Source: Bacteroidales bacterium | GTDB lineage: Bacteria; Bacteroidota; Bacteroidia; Bacteroidales; UBA932 | DNA length: 64,000 nt | Reading direction: 5' to 3' | Assembly (NCBI GenBank): GCA_015060245.1 | Contig: SUYU01000006.1 | Coordinates: forward strand, 62,001 to 126,000 | In this document: in pieces, positions 53,599 through 63,789 of the stretch | Layout: each line of letters begins with the position of its first letter | Position numbering within the stretch: position 1 is the stretch's first letter | Position numbers and translations under genes: made by a program | The notes under the pieces: model-generated | Seen by the model: only the letters and a program-made list of their open reading frames with translations | The model's database searches: none | What the model was told of the DNA's origin: nothing

Positions 53599-53727
53599 TT
53601 GTATATTTATCCGTTTTAAACATGTAAATTGAGCCTGGCGTGTTGCTGCACGCCACCGTTTGCTTTATGTTTGTGCTGTAAAAGTACCGTTTGTGCGGTG
53701 CAATTGTATAATTAAAAACAGCAGGAT

Positions 53728-54813
53728 ATGAAGCGAGTGAAATTGGCCAGCCTTATGGCGGCGGTGTGTATTGCGGCAAGTTGCAATACATTGGAATTCA
53801 AAGATGAAAGGAGCGGTTCAATTACCCTTTCAATCAGTGGTGCAGATGAGTATGGACTCAAGGGGGGAGGCTCTCTCCAGAGTATTCCCGACGGGGTTGT
53901 AAAAGAGTTGGATACCAATAATTTTACACTCTCCATTTACTCTGAAAACGGGCTGAAAGTGTATGACGGAAAGTATGGGAAGAGGCCTGGGGAGTTTGTT
54001 GTGGTACCGGGAGCATATGATGTAAAACTCCATTCACATGAATTCAATGCGCCCGCATTTGACTCTCCATTGTTTGGAGATGAGCAGACTGTAATGGTAG
54101 GAAGTGACATGGGCGTAAATGTGCTGTTGGCCTGCCGCCAGTTGAACAGTGCAGTGCGTCTGAACTTTACAGAAGCATTCAGGAAAAAGTTCGCCGGTAC
54201 GGGACTTCTGCTCAAGGATATGAACGGGGAGATGGAATATCCATATACTGCCGGCCGGTTCTGTTATGTTGAGCCCGGGGCAATTGAACTCATTTACAGA
54301 TCGTCAGGCGCAGATACACTGCTCTGTACACGCCAGATACCGCAGGGAAGAATGCTCACCCTCAATCTCTCCTATGCGCCGGGGAACAAAAACTCATCAA
54401 GCATATCAATTGCGGCCGATACCGCAAGGGAGTGGGTCTCAGAGGGGTTTAATGTGGGACACAGAATCCCGACAGGTGCCTGTACTATAGAGCAGGCAAA
54501 AGGCATGGTGGGTGAAAAAAGTGTTACAGTCTTTGGCTTCATACTTGGTGGCGATGCTTCGGAGACATCAATGCGTATAGCACCTCCATTCTCATCAAAG
54601 ACCAATATAGTAATTGCCCCGAGCATGCTTGAACGTAACAGGAACAACTGTTTTGTTGTAGAACTGCCTACAGGGAGTGTAAGGGATGGCCTTAATCTGG
54701 TCTCCTATCCCGAGTATCTTGGCAAGGCTGTAATCATTACAGGCAATGTGGTAGAGAGTTATCACGGATATACCGGCATAAAGGGAACAAAGGCATTTGC
54801 AATTCTCTATTAG
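53728..54813 (+). CDS. DUF4493 lipoprotein with C-terminal DUF6359-like OB domain
   Basis: The 361-residue lipoprotein (lipobox CIAASC) has a DUF4493 domain (SGSITLSISG, then VVPGAYDVKLHSHEF, DMGVNVLLACRQLNSAVRLN). A second domain (GACTIEQAKGM, VTVFGFILGGDASE, TNIVIAP, YPEYLGKAVIITGNV) resembles DUF6359. DUF4493 proteins are cell-surface lipoproteins of Bacteroidales. No pilin gene follows; a terminator does. Confidence 0.78.
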   Translation: MKRVKLASLMAAVCIAASCNTLEFKDERSGSITLSISGADEYGLKGGGSLQSIPDGVVKELDTNNFTLSIYSENGLKVYDGKYGKRPGEFVVVPGAYDVKLHSHEFNAPAFDSPLFGDEQTVMVGSDMGVNVLLACRQLNSAVRLNFTEAFRKKFAGTGLLLKDMNGEMEYPYTAGRFCYVEPGAIELIYRSSGADTLLCTRQIPQGRMLTLNLSYAPGNKNSSSISIAADTAREWVSEGFNVGHRIPTGACTIEQAKGMVGEKSVTVFGFILGGDASETSMRIAPPFSSKTNIVIAPSMLERNRNNCFVVELPTGSVRDGLNLVSYPEYLGKAVIITGNVVESYHGYTGIKGTKAFAILY

Positions 54814-54860
54814 ACCGGATTTTGTCTGTAGATAACTCAAATGGTGCTTTATTAAACGGA

Positions 54861-54891
54861 AAATCCCTGCGGAAGGTTCCGGCAGGGATTT
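54861..54891. terminator. Bidirectional hairpin between the DUF4493 gene and cstA
   Basis: AAATCCCTGC and GCAGGGATTT with an inner GGAA/TTCC. It is the same type as at 35847 and 37412. Confidence 0.75.
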
Positions 54892-54909
54892 GCTATGGCT
54901 GTAAAATCT

Positions 54910-56361
54910 TTATTTTCTGATTGCGTCTGATTTGATTCTATTTGTAAAGTAGAGGAAAATGCCCATAAGCATGATTGCCGCTGCAAAGCCTGCAATGTAG
55001 CCCACCATAGGTTCAAGGTTCATTCCTCCCTCCTTTACCGGAGCAATCAGGAAGAAGCATACGCATATGAAACTCAAGAATGCCGCAGGTACCGACATGA
55101 GCCAATGCGGTTTGCCCACTGATGCAAAATATGTGGCACATGTCCAGAGTGTTATGGTTGCGAGGAACTGGTTGCCTATTCCTACATATGTCCACAATGT
55201 GGCAAAATTGACCTTGCACAAAATATATGCAATTACAAATAGTGGAATGCACAGCATCATTCTGTTCTTGATGGGCTTCTGGTCAAACTTGAGGGCATCT
55301 GCAAGGACAAGTCTCAGACTGCGGAATGCAGTGTCACCGCTTGTGATAGGGCAAACCACAACACCGATGATTGCGATTATTGCTCCAAATTTTCCCAACC
55401 ATGAGTTACAGATCTTGTCAACAATTATGGCTGGAGTCAAGCCCTCTGCCGCTGCGGCGTTAAGGCCGTCGGGGCCATTGAAGAAGGCCATTGCCGCTGT
55501 TGCCCAGATGCAGGCAACAATACCCTCGGCAATCATTGCCCCGTAAAATACGGGACGTCCATACTTCTCATTGCTCAAGCAACGGGCCATCATAGGTGAT
55601 TGTGTGGCGTGGAAGCCCGAAATTGCACCACATGATATAACTACAAAGAGCATTGGAATAAGCATATATTCAGATGCGTTTGATTTGTAGTTCCTGAATG
55701 TTTCAGGAGTAAGTTCTATCAATGAAACCTCTCCGGCAAAGCCCTTTACCAAAATCATGACTCCGATTCCAATTGCCATGAAAAGGAGTGCTCCACCCAT
55801 GTAAGGATAAATTTTGCCGATGATTTTGTCAATTGGAAGCAGGGTGGCAACAATATAGTAGGCAAAGACAATATAGAGCCAGATGCTCATGCTGCTGCCT
55901 GTGAGTGAGGCAAGAAGGCCGGCAGGACCATTTACAAACGAGGCTCCTACAACAAGCAGAAGCAGGCCTGTGAAGAATACCATCACCTTCTTTATGTTAT
56001 TGCCGAGGAACTGCCCTACAATGTCAGGCAGGCTCTTGCCGCCATTCCTTATGGAGAGCATTCCCGACATATAATCATGGGCAGCACCCATAAAGATACA
56101 TCCAAGAACAATCCACAAGTAGGCGATTGGACCATATGCGGCACCAAGTACAGCGCCAAAGATGGGGCCCAGGCCGGCAATATTGAGGAACTGGATAATG
56201 AAGATTCTCCACGGACTCAATACTTTAAAGTCAATGCCGTCGGCCTGTGAAACTGCGGGAGTTACATTCTTTTCTGAGGCTCCAAAAAACTTGTCAAGGA
56301 ATTTGCCATATACAAAATACCCCAATACAAGCAGGGTAATGGCTGTAATAAATGTTATCAT
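54910..56361 (-). CDS. cstA: Carbon-starvation protein A (peptide/pyruvate permease)
   Basis: The 483-residue polytopic protein matches the short CstA family: LSPWRIFIIQFLNIAGLGPIF, AAHDYMSGMLSIRNGG, SCGAISGFHATQSPMMARC and ITSGDTAFRSLRL. CstA proteins import peptides or pyruvate during starvation. About 13 membrane helices can be traced. I start at the ATG at 56361 rather than 56442, because the minus-strand -7 box TATTTTTGC (56393-56385) lies between the two. It is divergent from the SDR gene. Confidence 0.9.
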   Translation of the reverse strand: MITFITAITLLVLGYFVYGKFLDKFFGASEKNVTPAVSQADGIDFKVLSPWRIFIIQFLNIAGLGPIFGAVLGAAYGPIAYLWIVLGCIFMGAAHDYMSGMLSIRNGGKSLPDIVGQFLGNNIKKVMVFFTGLLLLVVGASFVNGPAGLLASLTGSSMSIWLYIVFAYYIVATLLPIDKIIGKIYPYMGGALLFMAIGIGVMILVKGFAGEVSLIELTPETFRNYKSNASEYMLIPMLFVVISCGAISGFHATQSPMMARCLSNEKYGRPVFYGAMIAEGIVACIWATAAMAFFNGPDGLNAAAAEGLTPAIIVDKICNSWLGKFGAIIAIIGVVVCPITSGDTAFRSLRLVLADALKFDQKPIKNRMMLCIPLFVIAYILCKVNFATLWTYVGIGNQFLATITLWTCATYFASVGKPHWLMSVPAAFLSFICVCFFLIAPVKEGGMNLEPMVGYIAGFAAAIMLMGIFLYFTNRIKSDAIRK

Positions 56362-56384
56362 AATTTTCAAATTTATCTGGAACC

Positions 56385-56415
56385 GCAAAAATAGAAAAAA
56401 CTTGTTTAATTTTGC
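56385..56415. promoter_or_regulatory. Divergent -7 elements of cstA and the SDR gene
   Basis: On the minus strand TATTTTTGC (56393-56385) precedes cstA. On the plus strand TAATTTTGC (56407-56415) ends only four bases before the SDR start codon at 56420, so the SDR transcript should be leaderless or nearly so. Confidence 0.55.
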
Positions 56416-56419
56416 CTTC

Positions 56420-57154
56420 ATGAAGAGAAAAGTGATAGTCATAGGTGCCTCTTCAGGAATAGGGAGATATTTGGCAGAACATTATGCTGCAAAGGGTTGT
56501 GCTGTTGGTATTGCAGCCCGCAGGGAGGAGGCGCTCAAGGAGATAAAGTCAAAGTTCAGCAACGATGTCCACTATTGTGTGATGGATGTTACTTCGCAAG
56601 GTGCGTCGGAACTCTTCTGCTCCATGATTGAGGCTTTGGGGGGAGTGGATCTTGTGATATATTGTTCAGGGGCCGGCAAATACAGCGAGATGCTTGACAG
56701 CAGTATAGAACACCATACCGTTGATGTAAATGTAAGAGGCTTCCTGAATATAGTTGTGCCTGCATTCAACTTTTTTGTGCAGACGGGAGAAAAGCGGCCG
56801 ATATCCCCACAGATAGTTGTAGTGAGTTCTGTGGCTTCGGTACGCGGCTTGGGTCCCACGCCTTCATATTCCGCTACAAAGAGATTCCAACGTCTCTATT
56901 TTGAGGCTTTGGAGCAGAGAGCCCATAAAATAGGTTTGGATATTACCCTTACATCCATTATGCCCGGATTTGTAGATACTGATTTCATAAGCCGCAAATA
57001 CCCCTTTACAATGCAACTCCATTATGCTGCAGAGCGTATTGTCAAGGCAATAGAAAAGAGAAAAAGGGAGGCTGTAATTGACTGGAAATGGTCAATAATT
57101 GTTTCATTAATGAAACTTGTACCCTCATTTTTGTGGAAGAGGATTGTGATTTGA
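56420..57154 (+). CDS. Short-chain dehydrogenase/reductase
   Basis: The 244-residue SDR has the dinucleotide motif GASSGIGR at residues 8-15, the catalytic serine region VVVSSVASVRG and the active-site YSATK. A hydrophobic C-terminal segment (WSIIVSLMKLVPSFLWKRIV) suggests membrane association, as in some lipid-modifying SDRs. The substrate is unknown. The longer frame from 56162 would run through the cstA promoter, so I use 56420. Confidence 0.85.
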   Translation: MKRKVIVIGASSGIGRYLAEHYAAKGCAVGIAARREEALKEIKSKFSNDVHYCVMDVTSQGASELFCSMIEALGGVDLVIYCSGAGKYSEMLDSSIEHHTVDVNVRGFLNIVVPAFNFFVQTGEKRPISPQIVVVSSVASVRGLGPTPSYSATKRFQRLYFEALEQRAHKIGLDITLTSIMPGFVDTDFISRKYPFTMQLHYAAERIVKAIEKRKREAVIDWKWSIIVSLMKLVPSFLWKRIVI

Positions 57155-57170
57155 CACTCGTGGAATTTGA

Positions 57171-58136
57171 TTAAAATACGCTTATTCCCAACTCTGTGGT
57201 AAAGTCTTCAAGTGTAGATATCCCCCTGTGCGAATTTCCGTTGACATTGAGTTCAGGACTCCATACCGCTATGCTCAATTTGCCGGGAATAATGGCAACT
57301 ATACCTCCGCCCACACCACTCTTGCCCGGCATGCCAACTCTGTAGGCAAAGTCTCCTGATTCGTTGTACAGACCGCATGTGAGCATAAGCGCATTTATCC
57401 TTTTGGCATCCCTAAATCCTACAACCCTCTCGCCGTTGAGCGGATTGACACCTCCGTTGGCAAGAAACAGGAAGGCCTTGGCCAGTTGTTCGGTGTTCAT
57501 TTTGATGCTGCACTGGTGGCAGTATGTGTTTATGACATCCTGTACGCTGTTGCCTATATTGCCAAAACTCTTCATGAAATGGGCAAGCGCATAGTTTCGC
57601 TCTGCGGTAAGGATCTCTGCCTGTGCAGTTATCTTGTCAAAATCAATATTCTCTTCGCCTGAGAGATTCCTTACGAACTTGATTATTGCCTCCTTGGCAA
57701 TTGCCCGTGTGCTCAATCTGCGGTCATCCCTCTCTTTGTAGAGGTCAAGCAGCCTGTCGGTAACCACGAGTGCCCCGGCATTGATGAATGGATTTCGTGG
57801 AATGCCCCTTTCATTCTCAAGTTGTACCAATGAATTGAAACTGTTTCCCGACGGCTCCCGGCCTACAAATTTCCACAACCCCTCTCCTAGTTTGGGCGCC
57901 AGCATGGCGAGCGTAAGAACCTTGGAGATACTCTGTATGGTAAAACCATTGCGGTAATCTCCAATATTGAATACATATCCGTCAATTGTGGCTACGGATA
58001 TGGCATAGCCGCGCGGATCAACCTCCTTGAGCGTAGGTATGTAGTCCGCTACCTTTCCTGCATTGATGCACCCCTTGTACCTGTTGTAAATTCTTGTGAC
58101 AATCTGCTCAAGTTCAATGTGGTCAATTTTATCCAT
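57171..58136 (-). CDS. glsA: Glutaminase A
   Basis: This 321-residue serine-dependent beta-lactamase-fold glutaminase converts glutamine to glutamate and ammonia. The catalytic SxxK is in FTIQSISKVLTL. Other family segments are EPSGNSFNSLVQLE, NPFINAGALVV and GMPGKSGVGGGI. Ammonia release and glutamate supply fit the gadB/gadC acid-resistance module at 18-21 kb; in many Bacteroides these genes are adjacent, here they are 36 kb apart. Start at the ATG at 58136. Confidence 0.94.
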   Translation of the reverse strand: MDKIDHIELEQIVTRIYNRYKGCINAGKVADYIPTLKEVDPRGYAISVATIDGYVFNIGDYRNGFTIQSISKVLTLAMLAPKLGEGLWKFVGREPSGNSFNSLVQLENERGIPRNPFINAGALVVTDRLLDLYKERDDRRLSTRAIAKEAIIKFVRNLSGEENIDFDKITAQAEILTAERNYALAHFMKSFGNIGNSVQDVINTYCHQCSIKMNTEQLAKAFLFLANGGVNPLNGERVVGFRDAKRINALMLTCGLYNESGDFAYRVGMPGKSGVGGGIVAIIPGKLSIAVWSPELNVNGNSHRGISTLEDFTTELGISVF

Positions 58137-58236
58137 TCCTCTAACAATTAGTGACAAATTTATAATTTATTTGCCATAAATTGCTATTTTTGTGGCTTAT
58201 TTTACTGAATCCATCACAAATTAATTCATAGATATT

Positions 58237-58812
58237 ATGAACATTGAACCTACATTTATCGGAAAGAAAATCAAAATGCTCAGAGAGGCAAAGAATATAT
58301 CGGTAGAGGATATGCTGGCGCGTACAGGGATTGATGCTGAGTTTTACAAATTATTGGAGGAGGACAAGGAGATTCCTGCATTGGGTGACCTTATAAAGAT
58401 TGTGAGAGTGCTTGGCGTAAGATTGGGAATGCTTATGGATGACTATCAGGATGAAGGACCTGTTATACACAAGGCAGAGGATGTATCTGGAAGCAGCGTT
58501 ATGAGAAGCCGCAACGGAGTGAGCAGGAAAATTACATATAACTCATTGTCAAGCAGAAAGGGCAACAGACATATGGATACCTTTACACTTGATGTTACAC
58601 CTGCCATTGGCGAGATCTCCCTCTCTTCACACGAAGGCGAGGAGTTCCTTTATGTTCTTGAGGGCGAGGCGCAGATATCATACGGAAAGGAGAAATATAT
58701 CCTTAAGGTAGGTGACAGCATCTATTTTGATTCAATAGTTCCACATCATATAGGTTCAGCATCAGATACGCAATCTGCAAGATTGTTGGCTGTAATATAT
58801 ATGCCGTCATAG
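58237..58812 (+). CDS. XRE-family regulator with cupin sensor domain
   Basis: The 191-residue protein has an N-terminal Cro/CI helix-turn-helix ([20 protein letters not shown]) and a C-terminal cupin barrel ([35 protein letters not shown]). It should sense a small molecule and control its neighbour. The acyl-CoA synthetase gene starts 22 bases downstream, so a fatty-acid-related ligand is a reasonable guess. Confidence 0.87.
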   Translation: MNIEPTFIGKKIKMLREAKNISVEDMLARTGIDAEFYKLLEEDKEIPALGDLIKIVRVLGVRLGMLMDDYQDEGPVIHKAEDVSGSSVMRSRNGVSRKITYNSLSSRKGNRHMDTFTLDVTPAIGEISLSSHEGEEFLYVLEGEAQISYGKEKYILKVGDSIYFDSIVPHHIGSASDTQSARLLAVIYMPS

Positions 58813-58834
58813 TGTCCCCTTTAAAAGATGTAAC

Positions 58835-60493
58835 ATGGCAGAATATCAATTATTTGAAAGGACCATAGGACAATGGCTCGAGAAATGGGCAACTGAATTT
58901 CCCGACAAGGAGGCCATTGTCTATTCAGACAGGGATTTGAGATTTACCTACTCGCAACTCAACAAGAGGGTTGATGCGCTTGCCAAGGGCTTCATTGAGA
59001 TTGGAGTGAAGAGAGGTACACATGTGGGTATTTGGGCTACAAATGTGCCTGACTGGCTTACAGTAATGTATGCCTGTGCAAAGATAGGTGCTGTAGCGGT
59101 AACGGTCAATACCAACTACAAGCAGTCTGAACTTGAGTATTTGTGTGAGAATTCAGATATGCACACACTGTGTGTGATTGACGGCGACGGATACACAGAC
59201 TATATTGACATGACCTACAAGATGTTGCCGGAACTAAAGACTTGCGAGAGGGGATTCCTCAAGAGTGAGCGTTTCCCAAGGATGAAGAATGTGGTGTACA
59301 TAGGCCAGGACAAGTATAGAGGCATGTACAATATTCCGGAACTTCTTCTTTTGGGCAGGAATACAGAAGATACAAAACTTGAGCAGATCAAGTCTTCGGT
59401 CTCATGCCATGACGTGGTAAACATGCAGTACACCTCCGGAACAACCGGATTTCCAAAGGGTGTGATGCTTACACACCACAATATTACCAACAACGGATAC
59501 CTTACAGGTGAGCACATGAAATTTACAGCAGATGACAAGTTGTGCTGCTGCGTTCCGCTTTTCCATTGTTTTGGTATTGTGCTTGCAACCATGAATGTGA
59601 TTACCCACGGATGTACACAGGTAATGGTTGAAAAGTTTGATCCGCTTGTTGTGCTTGCCTCAATTCACAAAGAGAGGTGTACGGCAGTATATGGTGTGCC
59701 TACAATGTTCATTGCGGAGTTGAACCACCCTATGTTTGATATGTTTGACCTTTCTTGCTTGAGAACAGGCATCATGGCAGGTTCGCTCTGTCCTATTGAA
59801 CTTATGAAGAGAGTTCAGGACAAGATGTTCCTGAGGGTGACTTCGGTTTATGGACTTACAGAGACATCTCCTGGAATGACCCATACACGTATAGAACAGT
59901 CGTTTGAGGAGAGGTGTGAAACTGTAGGTTATGAGTTTGAACATACTGAGGTCAAGGTATTGGATCCTGAAACAGGGGAGGAGTGTCCTGTTGGTGTGCA
60001 GGGTGAACTTTGTAACCGCGGTTACAACACCATGAAGGGTTATTATAACAATCCGCAGGCTACAGAGGAGGCAATTGACAAGAACGGTTTCCTCCATTCC
60101 GGCGACTTGGGATACAAGGATGAGAATGGCAATTACAGGATTACCGGCAGAATCAAGGATATGATCATCAGAGGTGGTGAGAATATTTATCCGCGAGAGA
60201 TAGAGGAGTACCTTTACAAGATGCCGGGCATAAAGGATGTTCAGGTTGCCGGTATTCCGTCTCAGAAATATGGAGAGGAGGTTGGTGCCTTCATTATACT
60301 TGACGAGGGTGCAGATATTCAGGAATCGGATGTGAAGGAGTTCTGCAAAGGAAAGATTTCGCACTACAAGATTCCAAGATATGTGCTCTTTGTAGAGGGC
60401 TTCCCATTGACCGGAAGTGGAAAAATACAGAAATTCAAACTTAAGGATATAGGCCTTGATTTGTTGAAAAAACAGGGCGTGGAGGTCCTTTAA
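58835..60493 (+). CDS. AMP-forming acyl-CoA synthetase
   Basis: This 552-residue adenylate-forming ligase activates a carboxylic acid to its CoA thioester. The P-loop is [18 protein letters not shown], followed by [13 protein letters not shown], the hinge [20 protein letters not shown] and the C-terminal lysine in [12 protein letters not shown]. It most resembles the FadD/medium-to-long-chain group; chain length cannot be told. It lies between a cupin regulator and a LysR gene in one direction, with spacings of 22 and 13 bases. Confidence 0.92.
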   Translation: MAEYQLFERTIGQWLEKWATEFPDKEAIVYSDRDLRFTYSQLNKRVDALAKGFIEIGVKRGTHVGIWATNVPDWLTVMYACAKIGAVAVTVNTNYKQSELEYLCENSDMHTLCVIDGDGYTDYIDMTYKMLPELKTCERGFLKSERFPRMKNVVYIGQDKYRGMYNIPELLLLGRNTEDTKLEQIKSSVSCHDVVNMQYTSGTTGFPKGVMLTHHNITNNGYLTGEHMKFTADDKLCCCVPLFHCFGIVLATMNVITHGCTQVMVEKFDPLVVLASIHKERCTAVYGVPTMFIAELNHPMFDMFDLSCLRTGIMAGSLCPIELMKRVQDKMFLRVTSVYGLTETSPGMTHTRIEQSFEERCETVGYEFEHTEVKVLDPETGEECPVGVQGELCNRGYNTMKGYYNNPQATEEAIDKNGFLHSGDLGYKDENGNYRITGRIKDMIIRGGENIYPREIEEYLYKMPGIKDVQVAGIPSQKYGEEVGAFIILDEGADIQESDVKEFCKGKISHYKIPRYVLFVEGFPLTGSGKIQKFKLKDIGLDLLKKQGVEVL

Positions 60494-60506
60494 ACTGGTA
60501 CGGGAT

Positions 60507-61088
60507 ATGGATTTCAGGCTAAAGGTCTTTACTGTAGTGGCAAAGCATTTGAGTTTTACCGCAGCAGCCAGGGAACTGGAGATATCCCAGCCTGCAATTA
60601 CCAGACATATTCAGGAGTTGGAGAGCATCTATTCTCTCCAACTTTTTGACCGTACAGGAGCAAAGATAAAATTGACCGAAAAGGGTTTTGCCTTTTTGAA
60701 ATATGCCCGTAGGGTGCTCGACAGTTACTGCAATCTCTCCACAGAGGCTGCAATCATGAATCTCACTTTTGATGGGGATTTGAAATTGGGTGTAGACAAG
60801 AGTCTCATCAGGAGAGTAGGGCAGACTCTTGTGGAACCATTTATGGAGCGTTTTGCCGGCGTAAGGATTACGCTCGTTTATGATACTCCTGACTCTTTGC
60901 AACGCAATCTGGCAGCAGGAACCGTTGATTTGGCCATTCTGCAGAGTCCTGAAGCAATGGACGATAATCTCTATGAACATATTCCTGGATATGGATTCTG
61001 CCTTGTTTCAAAGAAAAACGAACGTAATGGTGATGTTGTAAACTTCATTGCGTTCGCTAAAATGATTTCCGATATCAGGGAGTTGTAG
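60507..61088 (+). CDS. Short LysR-family regulator
   Basis: The winged helix (FTVVAKHLSFTAAARELEIS, QPAITRHIQELE, LFDRTGAKIKLTEKG) is complete. Only the first half of the effector domain is present (DGDLKLGVDKSLIRRVGQ to LVSKKNERNG); the protein ends at 193 residues compared with about 290-300 for LysR proteins. It stops nine bases before the convergent antiporter gene, so it is either a genuine short form or truncated by a rearrangement there. Confidence 0.8.
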   Translation: MDFRLKVFTVVAKHLSFTAAARELEISQPAITRHIQELESIYSLQLFDRTGAKIKLTEKGFAFLKYARRVLDSYCNLSTEAAIMNLTFDGDLKLGVDKSLIRRVGQTLVEPFMERFAGVRITLVYDTPDSLQRNLAAGTVDLAILQSPEAMDDNLYEHIPGYGFCLVSKKNERNGDVVNFIAFAKMISDIREL

Positions 61089-61097
61089 TACCGTTTA

Positions 61098-62558
61098 TTA
61101 TGTAAGAAGCGTTTTATGCTCCTCTTCAGAGAGAAAGAGCAGTTTGTCGCCTATCTGCAGTTCAAGCGAACCGTTTGGAATAAGTATTCTCTCTCCGCGT
61201 TTTATCATTATTACCAGAGTTCTGTCGGGAAGATGCATGGTCTTGAGTTGGTTGCCATATTTGAGCATCTCCTCTGTAAGGACTATCTCATTGAGATTGG
61301 CATCAATTTCATCGGGCAATTCCATGCCAAAATGGTTCTTTTTCTCCTTCACCGAATAATCTACAATGTGCAGCATTCTTGCAGCAGAAGGAATTGTCAT
61401 TCCCTGGAGAATCAGTGACATAAGTGTTATTACAAAGACTATGTTGAATATCTGGTCTGAGTGTTCAACTCCAGCCACTACAGGATATGTGGCAAAGATG
61501 ATAGGTACTGCGCCCCTAAGGCCTACCCATGAAATGAAGAGTTTGGCTTTTGTCTTTATTTTGGAAAAGGGAAGAAGTGTGACAAATACACTCAAAGGCC
61601 TTCCTACAAGAATCATGAATATGCCAATTGCCAATCCTATAGGAAGAATCTCAATCATCTCATTAACCTTTACAAGCAAACCCAACGAGAGGAACATGAT
61701 CATCTGTACCATATTGGTCATGCCGTCCATAAATGTTGCAATCTCCTTCTGGTTTACGATCTTGTTGTTGCCAATTATCATTCCGGCAATATATACGGCA
61801 AGATAGCCATTGCCTTTTATCATGTCTGTAATGGCAAATGTGAAGAAGATAAGGCTCAAAAGCAGCAATGAGTACAACGATGGAATTGAGAGTTGTATTC
61901 TGTTGATGAGTTTTACTGCAAAGGTGCCGATAATGAAACCTACAGCACCACCTATGGCAAACTGAAGTACAAAACTTACCAGCACGCCTCCAATGCCAAG
62001 TGTAGAGGAGGTTATGAACTGTATGAGCGCAATTGTAAGCATGTAGGCCATAGGGTCATTACTTCCGCTCTCAAGTTCAAGTGTACTCTTGAGATTATAT
62101 TTCAAGTTTATATTCTGTGATCTCAAGATGTTGAACACAGATGCAGAGTCAGTTGATGACATTGTTGCAGCAAGAAGTACTGAGGTTGCCAGAGGCAGGT
62201 ATATGTTTGTAAACTCAAATCCTGAAATCCAGAAGATGAAAAGACCCGTTACAATGGCTGTAAGCAGCACTCCAATTGTAGAGAGGGCAACTCCCTGCCA
62301 CAATATAGGCTTGATATCCTTGAACTGTGTATCCATACCTCCGGAGAAGAGGATAATGCTCAATGCTATCATACCTATGAACTGTGCAATGTCTACATTA
62401 AAGAAGTGGATAATGTCCAGACAACTCTCCCCAAATACCATACCTACTATAAGAAAAAGCAACAAAGAGGGAATGCCGAATCTGGAGCCGGTTTTTCCAA
62501 CCATTATGCTTACGAATATAAGTATTGAGCCAATCAGTATAATGTTTGTTGCTGCCAT
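61098..62558 (-). CDS. K+/H+ antiporter, CPA1/NhaP2-like, with TrkA-C domain
   Basis: The 486-residue protein has about 12 membrane helices of a cation:proton antiporter (LLLFLIVGMVFGESCLDIIH, ALSIILFSGGMDTQFKD, SSTDSASVFNILRSQNIN, LELESGSNDPMAYML). A soluble C-terminal RCK/TrkA-C region follows (LPDRTLVIMIKRGERILIPN, LQIGDKLLFLSEEEHK). The motif TDSAS and ESGSNDP carry the ion-binding Asp residues. It probably adjusts cytoplasmic potassium and pH. Confidence 0.9.
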   Translation of the reverse strand: MAATNIILIGSILIFVSIMVGKTGSRFGIPSLLLFLIVGMVFGESCLDIIHFFNVDIAQFIGMIALSIILFSGGMDTQFKDIKPILWQGVALSTIGVLLTAIVTGLFIFWISGFEFTNIYLPLATSVLLAATMSSTDSASVFNILRSQNINLKYNLKSTLELESGSNDPMAYMLTIALIQFITSSTLGIGGVLVSFVLQFAIGGAVGFIIGTFAVKLINRIQLSIPSLYSLLLLSLIFFTFAITDMIKGNGYLAVYIAGMIIGNNKIVNQKEIATFMDGMTNMVQMIMFLSLGLLVKVNEMIEILPIGLAIGIFMILVGRPLSVFVTLLPFSKIKTKAKLFISWVGLRGAVPIIFATYPVVAGVEHSDQIFNIVFVITLMSLILQGMTIPSAARMLHIVDYSVKEKKNHFGMELPDEIDANLNEIVLTEEMLKYGNQLKTMHLPDRTLVIMIKRGERILIPNGSLELQIGDKLLFLSEEEHKTLLT

Positions 62559-62600
62559 AGTTGCCTGTAGTATCTCTGTATGGAATTAGTAAAGTTGGGT

Positions 62601-63689
62601 TTATCTGGCTTTGGCTCCCGTTATCTCGCCAATGAAGAGTTTGCCGAACTGCCGGGTCTTTTTGCACTCTATGAGTGTTACAGGATTCTGGGCACTTGAA
62701 TCTTCTGCATTGCATATGGCAATTGTGTAGTTGTTTGCCATTTCAAGGATGAAGAGGATATTGTCAACATCTTCCTCAAGGCTGAATGAAGCGGCAGGGC
62801 TCTGTGCGTTCAAATCAAGGGCTCCTTTTCCGGCAATGGCCCTCTTCAAAGGCTTGCCCTCAACAGCGGTGATGAAAGCCACCAGTTCGCCGCTCTCCAA
62901 TCTCTTTGCAATATCTTCCGCTATCTCAATCTTGCCTTTGACAGCCATTGCCTGATTATCGGCAGCCGGTTGTGTCATTGTCTGCTGTGCAACGGCAACC
63001 TGTTGTCCAACTTCCTTTTGTGTCGCAGGCTGCTGAACTGCAGCAGGAACTGCTGCGGCTTGTTGTGCAGCGGGAGCCATTGTAGGCGCAGGAACATTTG
63101 TAACATTCTGTGTGTGCTCTGCCACAGCCTTGTTGTTGAATGTATAGACAGCGGCCTGGGCCTGTGCTGCATTATTGTCAACAATATCAATTGTCGCTAT
63201 TCTGTAGTCTCCAATGCCTTTATATATCTTTGTCTTAGTTTTGTTCAAGGCATACTTGTCTGTAATGTACTCTTCTGCAGTAATTACATCCGTAGGCTTG
63301 GAGGAACTGGGATTTCCTGTATACCTTACTCTTGAGGTCTCCATAGTGCAGCCTCCGTTGGTGCAGATGATTTTTACAAGTGAGTTCATCTTTACCTTTC
63401 CCGGGAAAAGACCTATTTTTACCACTATCTCATTTTGCGTTTGGGCTACGATTGTTCCGGCCTTTGGATCGGCAAGAAGAATTCTGTCTGAAGTTCCTGT
63501 AAAAGTGCGTTCAGACCAGTCGTACAGGGCATTGTAAATCTGCTCCTGGTTGAAATCTGCAACATTCAGATATCTTGTAAAAACAACCTTGCCGTCTACC
63601 ACAGGCACCGCGCCTGACATATATTTACTGTCACTCTGTGCTTGTAAAAAAAGTGGAATGGAGAGTAATATAAAAAGTAACCTTTTCAT
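62601..63689 (-). CDS. DUF4468 exported protein with Q-rich linker
   Basis: The 362-residue product has a signal peptide (LLFILLSIPLFLQAQ) and a DUF4468 domain (VVFTRYLNVADFNQEQIYNA, LADPKAGTIVAQTQNEIVVK). A long Ala/Gln-rich linker (AQQAAAVPAAVQQPATQKE) and a second small domain end the chain (FGKLFIGEITGAKAR). The role is unknown. It has the same direction as the antiporter gene but is separated by 42 bases. Confidence 0.78.
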   Translation of the reverse strand: MKRLLFILLSIPLFLQAQSDSKYMSGAVPVVDGKVVFTRYLNVADFNQEQIYNALYDWSERTFTGTSDRILLADPKAGTIVAQTQNEIVVKIGLFPGKVKMNSLVKIICTNGGCTMETSRVRYTGNPSSSKPTDVITAEEYITDKYALNKTKTKIYKGIGDYRIATIDIVDNNAAQAQAAVYTFNNKAVAEHTQNVTNVPAPTMAPAAQQAAAVPAAVQQPATQKEVGQQVAVAQQTMTQPAADNQAMAVKGKIEIAEDIAKRLESGELVAFITAVEGKPLKRAIAGKGALDLNAQSPAASFSLEEDVDNILFILEMANNYTIAICNAEDSSAQNPVTLIECKKTRQFGKLFIGEITGAKAR

Positions 63690-63789
63690 TGTCAGTGAAT
63701 TAATTTAGTTTGATGATTGAAAAGCATGCAAGATGCGGCTGCAATCGGTGCATGCTCTACAAAATTACTAAATTATTATCACATAACTA

